This document shows positions 49,047 through 60,200 of a stretch of 64,000 nt of DNA, piece by piece. Under the pieces are notes generated by a model. That model was not told the origin of the DNA. It did not search any database and worked only from the letters and a program-made list of their open reading frames with translations. How positions within the stretch are numbered: position 1 is the stretch's first letter; the number at the start of each line of letters is the position of its first letter. The translations under genes and the position numbers were made by a program. Source of the stretch: Phytoseiulus persimilis (taxonomy: Eukaryota > Arthropoda > Arachnida > Mesostigmata > Phytoseiidae); contig CM075104.1 in the NCBI GenBank assembly GCA_037576195.1, positions 8,190,775 to 8,254,774 on the forward strand, read 5' to 3'.

Positions 49047-50847
49047 TAGGCTTTGCAGTGGTTATTTAACCGCGATTAATAACCGCAATAACCGCGAGCG
49101 AATGGCGGTTATAACCGCATTTAACCGCAATTTTCAACCGAACTCAAAATCGAGGGTTTATCTTATCTGACAAGCATATGATTGTTCGGGAAAGCGTACC
49201 ATCTGATGAGCATACTCAGGAGGACTGAGATCTGGAATTAGGCGCTGATAATTGAACAGAGATGAACCGACAGACGTGAAAGATGCTCTCAGCATTCAGC
49301 TCGGCTCAGCGGATGTGCAGAGACAATGCTCCGCGGAAATGTGATCTAATGATATTTGAGCTGAACTGTTGAGAATCATGAGACGATCACGACTCTGCTC
49401 GGCATATTTGGTTTGCTCGCCGAACTAGTGACATCTTGTGTGATGGCTCCCGTTAAACGAAGTTCTTATAAGGTTCCGAAATAAAGACTCGACCAGCAAT
49501 CATTCCTGGAGCTCTCACACATCACCTGCAGCCTCTTGATGTTTCCATTAACAAGCCGCCCAATGACTCCATGAGAGAGCACTGTACGCGGTGGACTCAA
49601 TCTTCCAGACAAAAGGTCTACGCATCCGGTGAGATCGAGAAACCAAGCGCAGTGAAATTAGTATTTATGTGCGTCGCACCCGCATGTTCAGGCATCCATT
49701 GAAGATTCGTGATGGAGTCCTCCAAGATAACGGGGATCTCTGACGCTCGGGCAGAGCAACGATGATCTCAGAGTCGAAAGCAGCGACTTGGAGTCCGAGA
49801 AAGCTTCGAGCTGCTCGAGGGAGGACATTCAGGAGGGCATTGACAGTTTGAGACTGGTTCCCCAAGAAGTACAAGGGAATCAGGACATCGAGGAATCTGA
49901 GAGCAACGCGGGAGGTTGGACCCGAAGTTTCTGACTATATTCATCGGATGGGAGGCTCTTCAATACAAGTGATCTACGTCGTTCTAGACCATGCAATTGT
50001 GTCAAAACTTCCGTGACTTGCGATTAGGCTTCGCAGCAGTTATTCCACCGCGAGCTATCGAGAGCGTCTCTACGCGACTCACGGGAGCTACATTGAAAAT
50101 GTTCCACTTCCAGGAAAACATCTCATGGGATTCCATTTACGAGCCTCCCGCATCTTTCGCGGCTTCATGAGCCGCGATCGACAGAATACTGGACTTGGCA
50201 CGAGAATTCAGGCTTCATAAAGCCGGGGGCGGTCATGGTCGTCTTCTCGACCGATGCCTCAAAGCTTTATCGGGAATCCCGCCGACATCCGTACAGGCCG
50301 AAAGAGACTTCAGTTCGGTTCGATTCTTGTTGGGGGAGAACCGTGCGAGGATGAAACCGAGCACCCTCAACGATATATTCTTCTTGCGAAAAGCATTCCA
50401 GAACGAACTCTTGTGGAGCGAAAATTGTGTTATAGAGAACTAGTCTCTCCACCATGTGCCGCAGTCGTTGTGTACATATATTGTCCAGTATCTCTTACAA
50501 GCTGATGCTCTCTTAACGTTAATCATAAACTTCCTTTTGGCAAGGTTGCTTCACTAAGAAGCATACTCACTCGTTCGTTCTGTCGTATTTCTGCCTATTT
50601 TCGCTTCATCTATGCCGAAGATATGGGGTGGGGCTTCGAAAAACTGAGTTGTCGGTTCCATGTCCATGGAATCATCTGATTTCCGACGCTATCGCTATGA
50701 AACTCATTGCAAAATATCCCAGCCATGCCCAAGATTACTCTCTGAATGGCTTGCGGTTATTTGCGGTTATAACCGCGGTTATGAGGTTGCGGTTATCGGT
50801 TAACCGTAACCGCGGTTATTTGAAAATGCGGTTATTTGCAAAGCCTA
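49047..50847 (+). mobile_element. inner hAT element (1801 bp), inserted inverted into the outer copy
   Basis: The termini are TAGGCTTTGCAGTGGTTATT on the left and ATGCGGTTATTTGCAAAGCCTA on the right, flanked by a perfect 8-bp duplication CTCGTCAC. Its left end matches the outer element's right end, and its right end matches the outer element's left end. The two are therefore the same family in opposite orientation. It contains a degenerate transposase C terminus on the plus strand. A decayed third copy of the left-type end (TTAGGCTTCGCAGCAGTTATT) lies near 50025-50060. Confidence 0.9.
50195..50443 (+). pseudogene. hAT transposase, C-terminal dimerisation domain
   Basis: The frame encodes LLDRCLKALSGIPPTSVQAE, then RDFSSVRFLLGENRARMK, PSTLNDIFFLRKAF. 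This is the hAT C-terminal block (usually PPTSVxxERxFS...xxRxxLxxxxxxxLxFL), where transposase dimerises. Only this domain is recognisable. The DDE catalytic part and the BED zinc finger expected upstream are not seen, so the inner element is also non-autonomous or decayed. Confidence 0.8.
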
Positions 50848-51088
50848 CTCGTCACACAAGATGTCACAGTTCCAGAACCGATTCATTTATCTTCAATTCT
50901 AGGCGCCCAATTCCATATCCCCAGCCAGAGTACGCTCATCAGACACGACGCCTTCTCAGAGAATCATACGTTTCGGGAAATTGCGGTTAAATGCGGTTAT
51001 AACCGCTATTCGCTCGCGGTTATTGCGGTTAAAAACCGCGCAATATTTGCGGTTATTAACCGCGGTTAAATAACCGTTGCAAAGCCTA

Positions 51089-51096
51089 GTTGTGAC
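51089..51096 (+). repeat. target-site duplication, right copy, outer hAT
   Basis: This is an exact copy of GTTGTGAC at 48125-48132. The right copy of the inner duplication (CTCGTCAC) is at 50848-50855. Confidence 0.9.
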
Positions 51097-54000
51097 ACTC
51101 CGATGGTCCCAACCATCTTCATTCGTTCCCACCGTGCTCTCTCTCTCGGGAAGCGGATGAAACCTCCAGAGAATCCCGGGAACTAATCAGGAACAGGTTA
51201 CTCGGGCAGCTGCCATGCTCTATTGGGTGGATGCAAAGGATGTAGGCCTCCAATTTCAATCGCTCCCAACTCCGCTCGCGGGAGACACGGGAAAAATATG
51301 GAATATACAGAATATGCGGAATTCAGTCAGCTCTCAGATCCGATCAAGCGCGACATGATTCGCGGCACGCTCACGTGAGCGATATTACTGAAATGACTAA
51401 AAATCGAAGAATCGCGACTTCACGGTTTTGGCGAAACAACAACTCTGACTCCGTGCTCTGATCAGAATCATGAAGTTAGTCGGAAAATGAGCGGTGCGAA
51501 AGAAAATTGTGCAGTTCGGCCAAGAGGAAGGGAAGAAGTCGGCCACGGGATATCTGATTTTTCAGTGATTTTTGGTGACCTTCCTCGCCGATTGCACGGT
51601 GCCATGGATGGGATAGGCTGGAATTTGTCTGGAAACGCTCAGAAGCCTCTCGGAAGTGTCACTTCGATACAGATTGATCGGCATATCTTCCCTCTGAGGT
51701 GATGGGCACCGTTTCTCCGGCGGAAAGAACTTAACGGCTACCTCGCAAGATCTCACTTTATCGAATGTTCGGTCGAGAAAGTACTCCTCCGTCGCTGGAG
51801 AGTTCACCCAATTCTGTGTGATGTTGGTTTTGTGGCTCAGTCTCGAGTGCTTCCGAAGGGTCACCAGTGATCGGCACTCTGTTGGAATCGAACTGGTATC
51901 ATGACGGGAGCCTCGAATGCCACGCCTTCGTCGTCCATGGGCATCCATATATACAGAGCGATACACTTACAGAGAGTGCGTGAACTACAAGACGGTGATC
52001 TCTGGGGCTGCGAAGTTCAGGTATCCCACAGAACCCCATCCACTTGCCCATGGCGATGTTTCGTTGCCTCTGCGGCACCGAGATTCAGGACCGTGAGAAA
52101 GTATTCGAATCCGCGGCCCGTTCAAAAAGGTGTTCGGACCGAGAAAGAAGTTTCTCCCGAATCCTTTTCTGGAATCCTGAGATTCGGAAGATCAGCGCCA
52201 TGGAGGGAGCAAGTTTGCGCACGCGCAGTTCCCGAAAAATGGAAGAAGTTAGCTCATGTATTGTTGCCGGCCTTCGTACGCAGGCCGCCGGATCGCAGCC
52301 GGAGTGAGAGCAGGACTTGTCCTTCCCAGGAGCTGAGTCTCCGACGAGGATGCTGCAGGGTGACAACTTCGTGTCGCGAAATTTCGAGCCCGGATTCGTT
52401 CAGGCTATAACTTCGACTTTTCGACCAAATCTGAGGAAAACCGACGAGTTCCGATACGATTATTTTCGTTTCCCAAACGAGCTGATATGATGTCATTTTC
52501 GTCCCGGAGGGAGTCGCGGAGTTTCCCTCTCCTCCCCCCCCCAGGGTGGTCGAGAAAACGCCGAATTGCATCGTTCTCCAGATTCAAGGAGTTGCTCAGC
52601 TCCCGTCCCCGGGCTACCTTCACCTCGTGCCCCGACTCCCCTAGTTCCTGGGATCTTCGCCAGTTTGGAGCACTAGGTGTACTGGAGCTGCTCAATTACT
52701 GCTATTCTCAGTGCAGTAAGAGGAGGAATAGTTTTTCCACATCGAGAAACGAAATTAAGGCCTCGACCAGGTCCACGTATACAGCAGAGATCATACTTAT
52801 CATTGCTACGTAGTTGCTCTGTGGTCCATCAACTCCATCAATCATTCGTCTCCGAACAGGTTTCACCAACTCGCATACCTCGATCCCTTCCAGAAAGATC
52901 CCTCAAACCAGCTGACGCTGTCTCGTCGCTTGGACCTGCTTTATTGAGGACAGCTCACCATACATGGATATGGCCTCCAAGCTTGAGGGGCAAGAAATAT
53001 GTTTCCTCGGATTCCGTAACCAAGTTTCGAAGGGGTTTGATGGCGAACAGGATGGGCTTAGACATTACACCGACCCTGTGCCCTGCAAACGACGCCGAAC
53101 ATATTTCCACCATCCGTCAAGATAGGCGATTTCCGGTGAAATTTCTCTGACTTTCATAGGACTCATACGGATGCCAGAGCTCAACAACCGGCCGACGGAG
53201 TGGCTCGGCGTCTTGTCTCAGATCTCAGGAGATATAACGAATTCCTTTCGTTTTCACGTTTCATTCAAAACGTTCGTTTCCGCTGAGCAGGCAAACAACG
53301 AGATAAGTCGTTGCTAGGGGTGCCGATTTTGCTCGTTTCGCGGGGCGCAAGGAAGGCGAAAAAATTATCCCGGAATCAAGATTAAGATAGCTTTCGACTC
53401 CGAGAATAGGATCACAATCTCAGGTATGTGATCCGATTCTCGGAATAGCGGGCTTCAGAGATCACTCCTGTCCACCTGTTTGGCCACAGTGCGGCGCTAT
53501 CTCCGCTCCAAGAGCTCGAGTTGAGCGACTTCCAAAACTTCATTCGAATTCTCTGACGTTCGAGGCGACACTGGATTCGAGAACGACATGGTCAGCAGGG
53601 GATCCCTCGCTTTGTGAAGAAGCTGGCCCAGCAGTGAGTGAGAGCGTTGCCCCCGAGAGGATTTTGAGCCTGGGGCCTGAACACATGCTGGTGGCGACAG
53701 GATCTCAGCGGTATAAGAAACCACGATTCTTGTCGCATGGAGCTGCGAGGTGCACCTTGGACCTATATTGATGAGCAGCCATGAGCAGTTACCAGGTATA
53801 ACTCTGAATAAAGTTTCTATCTAGGTTTACGTTCAACTCGATCTTTGTTCAAATTGATGTAAGTACGCACCTCCGAGTTCGGCTATGACCTGATCTACAG
53901 GGCGGTCAACGTGAGTTCGGAATTTTCTTGCCCTTCCTCCTTTCGCTCATCACTCGACGAATGATGTCCCGATTCTGTATCTTTTTCGCGATCGATAGCT

Positions 54001-54132
54001 GGAGGGAATACACATATTTCCCTCTTGAATTTACGTCAATAGGTCAATACTTGTCTTTTCTAGAGCGGGTCGAGAACTGTCGTTTTTTTCGACCTATCTC
54101 ACAAACCTGCACGACAAATGTTCCAAGTCAGG
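51097..54132. other. intergenic stretch with a strong hairpin
   Basis: No recognisable gene. An 18-bp stem with one mismatch (CCGAGAATAGGATCACA paired with TGTGATCCGATTCTCGG) lies at 53399-53444 with a 10-base loop. The longest frames (51901-52410 and 52677-53150 plus) match nothing I know. Confidence 0.4.
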
Positions 54133-54335
54133 CAATCGGATTCGCAATGGTTCTATCGGATGCGGGAGGGGATTCCATGGATTCGGTGAAGAAATGACGA
54201 AGATCGGTCCGGAGCTCGGAATAGGCGCCGTCTCATCAGCCTCGCGAACTACACTGATCTGTAGACAAAATCTTTCTTCAGCGAATCCATGGAATCCTGT
54301 CCCGCTTCCAGTTAAACCATTGGGAACTCGATGGG
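54133..54335. mobile_element. foldback repeat / MITE with long inverted arms
   Basis: The left arm (about 54133-54204) contains CGCAATGG...GGATTCCATGGATTCGGTGA followed by AGAA. The right arm (about 54262-54335) is its reverse complement with a modest number of mismatches: TTCTTCAGCGAATCCATGG, then AATCC...CCATTGGGAA. The arms are roughly 65-70 bp with a loop of about 60 bp. It is a different family from the 128-bp repeat. No target duplication was established. Confidence 0.6.
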
Positions 54336-55796
54336 TTGACTCGAGACGTTTCGCGGGCACTTTTTCCTAAAGGAGAAGACGGTTCTCGGGCCGCTCAAGG
54401 AAACGCAATTCTTGACCGATTGACGCAACGAATGAAAGGAAAAGATGTGACATCCTTCCTGCTATCGATCTCGACTAGGAATCGGATTTTCACCGAGCAA
54501 TGAGATAGAAGAGGAAGGGTAAGAAAATTCCCAACTTGAGTAGACCACCCTGTATATTCAGGTGTCTTTGGGGCGAAGGCGGCACCACTCGTTTGGTTCT
54601 TCGGAGGTCGAGTCCGTCGGAAGGTTTCCGCAGCCTGCCACGTTCCGTATTGGATTCCATGTTTAGACCATGAATCATTTGGCTGAATCGCTTCGTCAGT
54701 ATGATCACCATGAGAGCAGAGCATCGGAATTGAAAGCATACTGATGCCTTGAGATTAGAAACGAGAATGAATCATCGAGGGAATCTTCTCTCAGCTGAAG
54801 AGTAGCACGGAAGCCAGCGACTTGAACTCGGCCGCGTATTGTGTCGTCCCCGTGCGTTCACATTGCACGAGTTCCAAGAGTCGAATGTTATGCTCACCAA
54901 TTGAAATCACCAAAACGCGGAGAGGTCTGTCACGTGGATCGAGAAGAAGACCGAATGGCCAGAGTTATTGCTCTGCGTTTCGCTGTGAACTTTTCGCGTT
55001 CCAGGCTTCAAACTGCGGCTCTTTTGAGCTAAAGCTCGACCGACGTCCTTGCCCCTCCAGAAGCGAGCATGAGCGCTTCACCGAACGCCGGAAGTGAGGG
55101 TTCGCAAACAATCCACCTGATCAATTGATATCAAGAGCTCCTCTGAATCAACGAGGAATCACAAGAGCTTGCTCAAGTAGCGTGAGTGATCGACAAGCGA
55201 TACAACGTCTTGAACATGTTTTCTCTGTCGCTCATCGTCAGCACTTTGGTCGGACCACAACGACAAAAATGAGTTTTTTCCCGGAGAAATGATTATGCTT
55301 GAACTCGTATGAGGCGCGAAATCAATGTTGCAAGAGTGCGGCCTGTTCTCGTCCGAGATAGATTACGGTTACCCCGCTTGCCTCTTCCGCCGGCTTGGTT
55401 TATCCGAGATGACGTCACTCGCGCTGTAAATGTCTGAGAATGATTACAGCGGGGGTCTCTCCAGTCGTTTCCGAGACATTTCCCCAACAAAAGGTTCAAG
55501 TGCAACGTTATGAGACATCTGGAAATCAGGAGGTTCCTCGCGCATAAATTTTTTTGAAAATTCGTCGGAGGATATTCCGGAGCTGGCGATACCGAAGTCT
55601 ATCCTACCCACTACCGAAAGCGAGGCGAAATTTCCGAGATCCAACGGCGTGCCGAGGTCTAAAAAAAATCAAGAGGAGGTCGATTCATGCTTTCCTCGGC
55701 ATATTCCATACGGACTCTGAAGTCGCGTGCTGCAAATCCGCCGTTCTCACCGTAGTTTTTCAGTCGAAAGAAATGATGATCTAATCAATCTGTCGC
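54336..55796. other. intergenic stretch, no recognisable gene
   Basis: No conserved peptide or RNA gene was seen. The open frames are up to about 114 codons and unassigned. Confidence 0.4.
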
Positions 55797-55969
55797 TTGG
55801 AGCTAGAAAGGGATGGTGGAAAGAAGCTGGTCGAGGGTACAAGGAGCTGTTTCCGACGACGGCGCCCGGAGCAGATTCGCCTGTTCCTTATTTCATATTT
55901 CCTCGAGGACCGTTCCTGCCGCCTCTTTGGTGGTGGCGCTCCACTACTCCATTGTCTTTTTTCCGGGTT

Positions 55970-56290
55970 TCAGCAGCTGCTGCTCTCGCGGAGGCAGGGG
56001 TTGCGTCTGCTGCTGCTGCTGGCTGTTGTTGTCGTCGAGAGCGGTCGAGCCAGCGAGCTGGTGAGCGCGAGTGAGCGGCAGCAGCAACGGCGGCCAGCAA
56101 CCTTACCCTGATTGGTTCGAGTGCGGTCGGAGAGAAGCTTGCCCATTGGTCGGGAGAGCGGCCTCGATCCATGGAGGCGGCGCATGACTCTTTCCTAGGC
56201 GGCGGCTGCTGCACTCGAGGGGTGGAAGATGACTGCAGCAGCAGCGGCGGCGGCGGCGGCAGCGGCAGCAGCTCCCATCACCACTACCAC
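55970..56290. repeat. CAG/GCTG and GGC trinucleotide-rich region
   Basis: There are clusters of GCTGCTGCT near 55976-56030, CAGCAGCAACGG near 56076-56095, and GGCGGCGGCGGCGGCAGCGG near 56246-56270. They produce spurious A-, L-, S- or G-rich frames on both strands. Together with the Q-rich exon at 57 kb they could be part of the 5' UTR or promoter of one gene. Confidence 0.6.
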
Positions 56291-57026
56291 GACCACCAAC
56301 CAGCACTACTGGCACGACCGACAATAAGAGGAAAAATAAACTTTTTGTCATCCTATCGTTATTATTATAGTAGTCTGTACACTCGAAACTAGGCCCTGGC
56401 CCGAGCCAGCCGGCCCGTGCGCCCGCCCGCCTGCCCGTCTGCTCGTTCTCCTGTTCGTTGGTTTGTTCGCCCACCAGCCAGCCTTTGTGCCCGTCTGCCT
56501 TCTCCTTGCAACGAAGCCAGCAAACCGGTTCACGCGTGATCCGCTCCGGTGCCAAAACCACCATTTCTGTTGTTGGAGTCGCCATTGTTGCTCTGCACAA
56601 CTCCTCCTCCAGCACCTGATTCTCCCTAAGCAACTATGGACGACAACGACGAAAAACTCCGTCGACAACAGTGACGACAACCATCGTTAGCGGTGACAGC
56701 GAGTCCGGACATCAAGAACTTTCCTCGACGGTGTCATCGAGAGCATCACTCGAATTCTCTAACCGAGAACTCCCGGCGAAAGTGTGGAGACGAACTTCAG
56801 TGATAACGTGTGTGCGCGCTCCTCATGCCGGCTTCGGCGCTGGTGATCTTCGTTGCACAGGGTTAGTCATCATTGGGAGGAGATCATGCTGAATCTGGAT
56901 TCGGTGTAAAAGATATCCTCTGCGCAGGGTTCTTTGGGAGAGCAGGACGGCATTCAGGTCCGAACAGCACTCAGTATACGTTCGAATTCCGAACTGGTTT
57001 GAGCTCTATTCTTCTAATTCCACATC

Positions 57027-57258
57027 ATGGCTACGTCCACGCTGTTGGAAACAGGCAACGAACTCATGCCTAGTGGAAGCGCGTTCCGACTCGTCAATCC
57101 GCTGAGACTACCGTGCGTGTCGCCTCCACATCCTCCAGCGGAACAGCAACCACAACAACGACGACCATCTCAGCAACAGAAGCAGCAGCAAAGGCAACAA
57201 CGAGTATCGACCGAGCAGCAACAACCGCGTGATAAACACGAAGATCACCAGAACCCAG
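57027..57258 (+). CDS. candidate first coding exon of a Gln-rich protein (partial)
   Basis: The ATG in CACATCATGG opens a frame starting MATSTLLETGNELMPSGSAF. It passes through a proline-containing stretch (LRLPCVSPPHPP) into a Gln/Arg-rich segment (QQPQQRR..QQQKQQQRQQ) and an acidic-polar end. It runs to CCCAG|GTGAGTG, an excellent splice donor, with the exon ending at 57258 in phase 1 after 77 codons. An upstream ATG at 56636 opens only a 12-codon frame, so it would be a short upstream ORF. I do not recognise the protein. The Gln-rich N terminus would suit a transcriptional or RNA-binding regulator, but that is a guess. No later exon was identified in the remaining 6.7 kb, so it may be long-introned. 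Confidence 0.45.
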
Positions 57259-60200
57259 GTGAGTGACATGACGCCTTGCCCATGCGGCGACCCTGTCAGG
57301 AGGGGATTCCCCCCCTAGATTTTCACGGAATCTCGCTGATCATCTGAGCCTCATCCTCGAGAGGATTTAGCAACGCTTCGTGGCGAGAAAAAAATGGTAA
57401 TGATAGATGGATCCGATATCCACCAGACAAAAGTTCGATTGGAGATCTCCATCTGGCCGCTAGTGATTGTTGGGCTCGTTAGAGGAAACCAAGACATGAA
57501 ATAGAGCTGAAGAGGACCAGAAAGAGTTCGACCAAGCCTCTATAACTCTTCTCCTGATTGGATGCACGCAGCCGTCGGAACAACTGTGCGTGCTGGCCAC
57601 CGATTGCTTGTTTAGCTCTTAGCACAAGTCAATTTCCTCGTCAATTGATTGATAGCCAGCCGTACAGCACACTGATAGAACGACGAAACACAGAAAGAAG
57701 GATGCGCCGCGCAGATGATTAAGTAGATATCTACATAGATTCACGCACAAGAGATTGATGTCGAGGAATCATGAAACGAAAAGCGGTGGATCCACCCGAA
57801 TCTCAAGTCTAGAAACCATTTCGAGGCGACAATGATTATCATTGTTGAGAAGATTTTTTTTCCATCATTAATATCTGTCAGACGGCTTTTCGTTGACTTC
57901 GAGTCCGGTGGACGAGGCAAATATTAATGTCAAGTATGCGCGGCGTGCTCCGTTGTCGATGAAAACCCGCGGAAATCAACGCAGCTTCAGGAAAGATTCC
58001 GCGCCACAAAATAAGTCGAATCTCACATTGACTTCGAGCTCAGTCGGTCGCTTCTCCGCTCTCGACAGAGTTGGGTCATGGTTCAAATCGTTGTGGTTGC
58101 GTCGACAGCGGAACGATCGTATTTGTTCTCATTGAGTACATTGCCGGCATCACCATCGGAGCCGCAGCAGACGCCGATGGATGCATGCCCATCGAGTTTA
58201 TCATTATTGGGCTCGCATGACTGAGCTCGGAGGGCACCTGTGACCCTCATGATCTGCAGTGAACAACTTCAGCGACAGCGAGCAGGCGGGCGGGCCTGCC
58301 TGCCAGCCATCCAGCCTGCCATGCAACCAGCCATGCTCGACAGACTACACTTCTCCTCTGACTAAGCGTGCGCGAACCCTGATCTCCCAATTGATCTAAT
58401 CCAAGGCAACAACAACAACAGCGACATCAACCACTGACTGATATCAATACCCAGAATGAAAAAAATTGTCTCGATTCATTCCGCTGAACTAGCGGCGTGT
58501 CCATACCAGAAAGTTTCGGGAGTTGGGACTCTCTCTCCCGAAGCAAGCGGATATCGGGACACATGTGTACGCCAGGAGGCGAACGAGCGAGCTCAGCCGA
58601 GGATGCCATTCCACCTATTCCGAAATGGAGCCGTCTCAAAGTCTTTCCTACGGAGTTCTCTGGCTCTCCACTCTCGCCGATTGAAGTTTGAGACGGATTT
58701 TCAATGGAGCCTACCGTGATGAGATTGTCATTGGAAGGGCAAGTTGGCAACTTCCTGAAAATGTTTTCAAGTACAGTTGCAGTGCCTTGCTGCTGCACGA
58801 GACTCGATCAGCGATCGAAGCGCCATTGTCATCGTCAGGTGGGGCGATTCGATTCGAGGAGCGGCAGGCAAAGCGTGCTGCGAAGCCGCGCCCGCATCGT
58901 CAACTCGAGTGTCAAACCGTTTCTTTAGCGGTTTCGATTTTCAATCACTTTCTACTTGTCAGCTATTCTAGCACTATCTACCGTGACAGCTAGTCAGTCG
59001 ATAGGTCGGTCGGTCAGTTTGCTTGCTTGCTTGCTCGCTCTTTTTGAGGGTTGACGATATCGGCAGTAGCGCGTCGTCGTCGTCGTCGCCAACAGTATTT
59101 CGGGTGGAGTACTCTGTGTCAGGTGTTGCTATCCTGAGTCACTGTAGAGCGTCAGTCAGCCGACCAGCGAGTTCAAGAGAGGCGTGACGACGGCTTCCTC
59201 GAGGCTGACAACCTTTGGACCGACCTCTCGGTCAGATGGGCCAGACATCAGTCGACCCACTGACAGACCCACGTGATTTACGCCTAACAAGTGCGGCGCG
59301 CGGATGACTCAACGTGATTTTGATTGTTTGGCAGCCGCGCTTCATCCACCAGCAGCAATGATGCTTCGAATAATTCTGATCCATTATTCCGTTGATTCAC
59401 GTCATCGGGATCGTTGCCATGAGGTCATTCCCAGTTCGGATCAGATATCAGTTCGAGGGTTCTTGAGCTCCGGGGCGGAGGAGGGAGGTTTGAGATTTCC
59501 TGAGTATTCTCCGTAACTGAAGTCTCCCGTGCGCACGGCTCACGTTGTCGGTTTCGTGATGGCTGAGTTGTTCGAGCCGGAGTGCTCGACTTCCCACTTC
59601 CGCCGACAGAGCAACGGACGAACGAGGGACAAGTTTATGACCTCGACGACATCCCGGAGGAGTGCTTCTCTATTTTCAGTGTGTAAAACAATTTTGGCAA
59701 ATTTTAACCCCATCGGCCGCTCATCGCCCCGACCCATACTTACCGCCCCGCCCGTGGGCACCCCGATCTCGTGCTCCCACTCCACTCGCTGGGATAACTG
59801 AAGTGAAGTCGGCCAGCAAAGAAGGCAAGCAAGCGGCAGGCAGGCGAATGTGCAGACGAACAACTGCAGCAGGCTTACGGAGCTCGGGTGCATAGCAAAG
59901 TAGGGTCAATTGAGGAACACAAAATATTTCCCTCGAGGCCCTTCCGAAGCGAAGGCGGCGAAAGGCTTGCTTTGAGCTTCGGTCCCACACAAAAATCTCC
60001 AACGCGCTCCTCGGATGGCTATAGCTCGTTTGTCTTCCGGGGCTCTGAACTCTGTTCGGCGGCCGGTGTTTTCCTCGGGTTTCCGAGCGCTAGGAGAATC
60101 TCCACGGTTTCTATTCCAAGATTCATCGCAGAGTGCGTGGTCCGTACGGCGAAATTCCCCGCTTCAGTGTTTCCGCGAATTGTTTCCCTCTCCAAATCCG

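Larger units (their letters stand above)
48133..51088 (-). mobile_element. outer hAT element, interrupted by a second copy
   Basis: It begins TAGGCTTTGCAAATAACCGC and ends ...TTGCAAAGCCTA, with subterminal clusters of AACCGC/GCGGTT typical of hAT transposase-binding sites. The flanking 8-bp duplication GTTGTGAC is perfect. Without the inserted copy (49047-50847 plus its duplicated 8 bp) it is about 1.15 kb and has no recognisable transposase, so it is non-autonomous. Orientation is given relative to the transposase direction of the inner relative. From its right end inward it aligns with the inner element's left part, for example CTGATGAGC.TACTC and GGAATT.GGCGC. Confidence 0.88.

Noticed and set aside
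55797-56633. Overlapping Leu-, Ala-, Arg- and Ser-rich frames on both strands
   Set aside because: They are produced by CAG/GCTG/GGC trinucleotide repeats; no frame is favoured.
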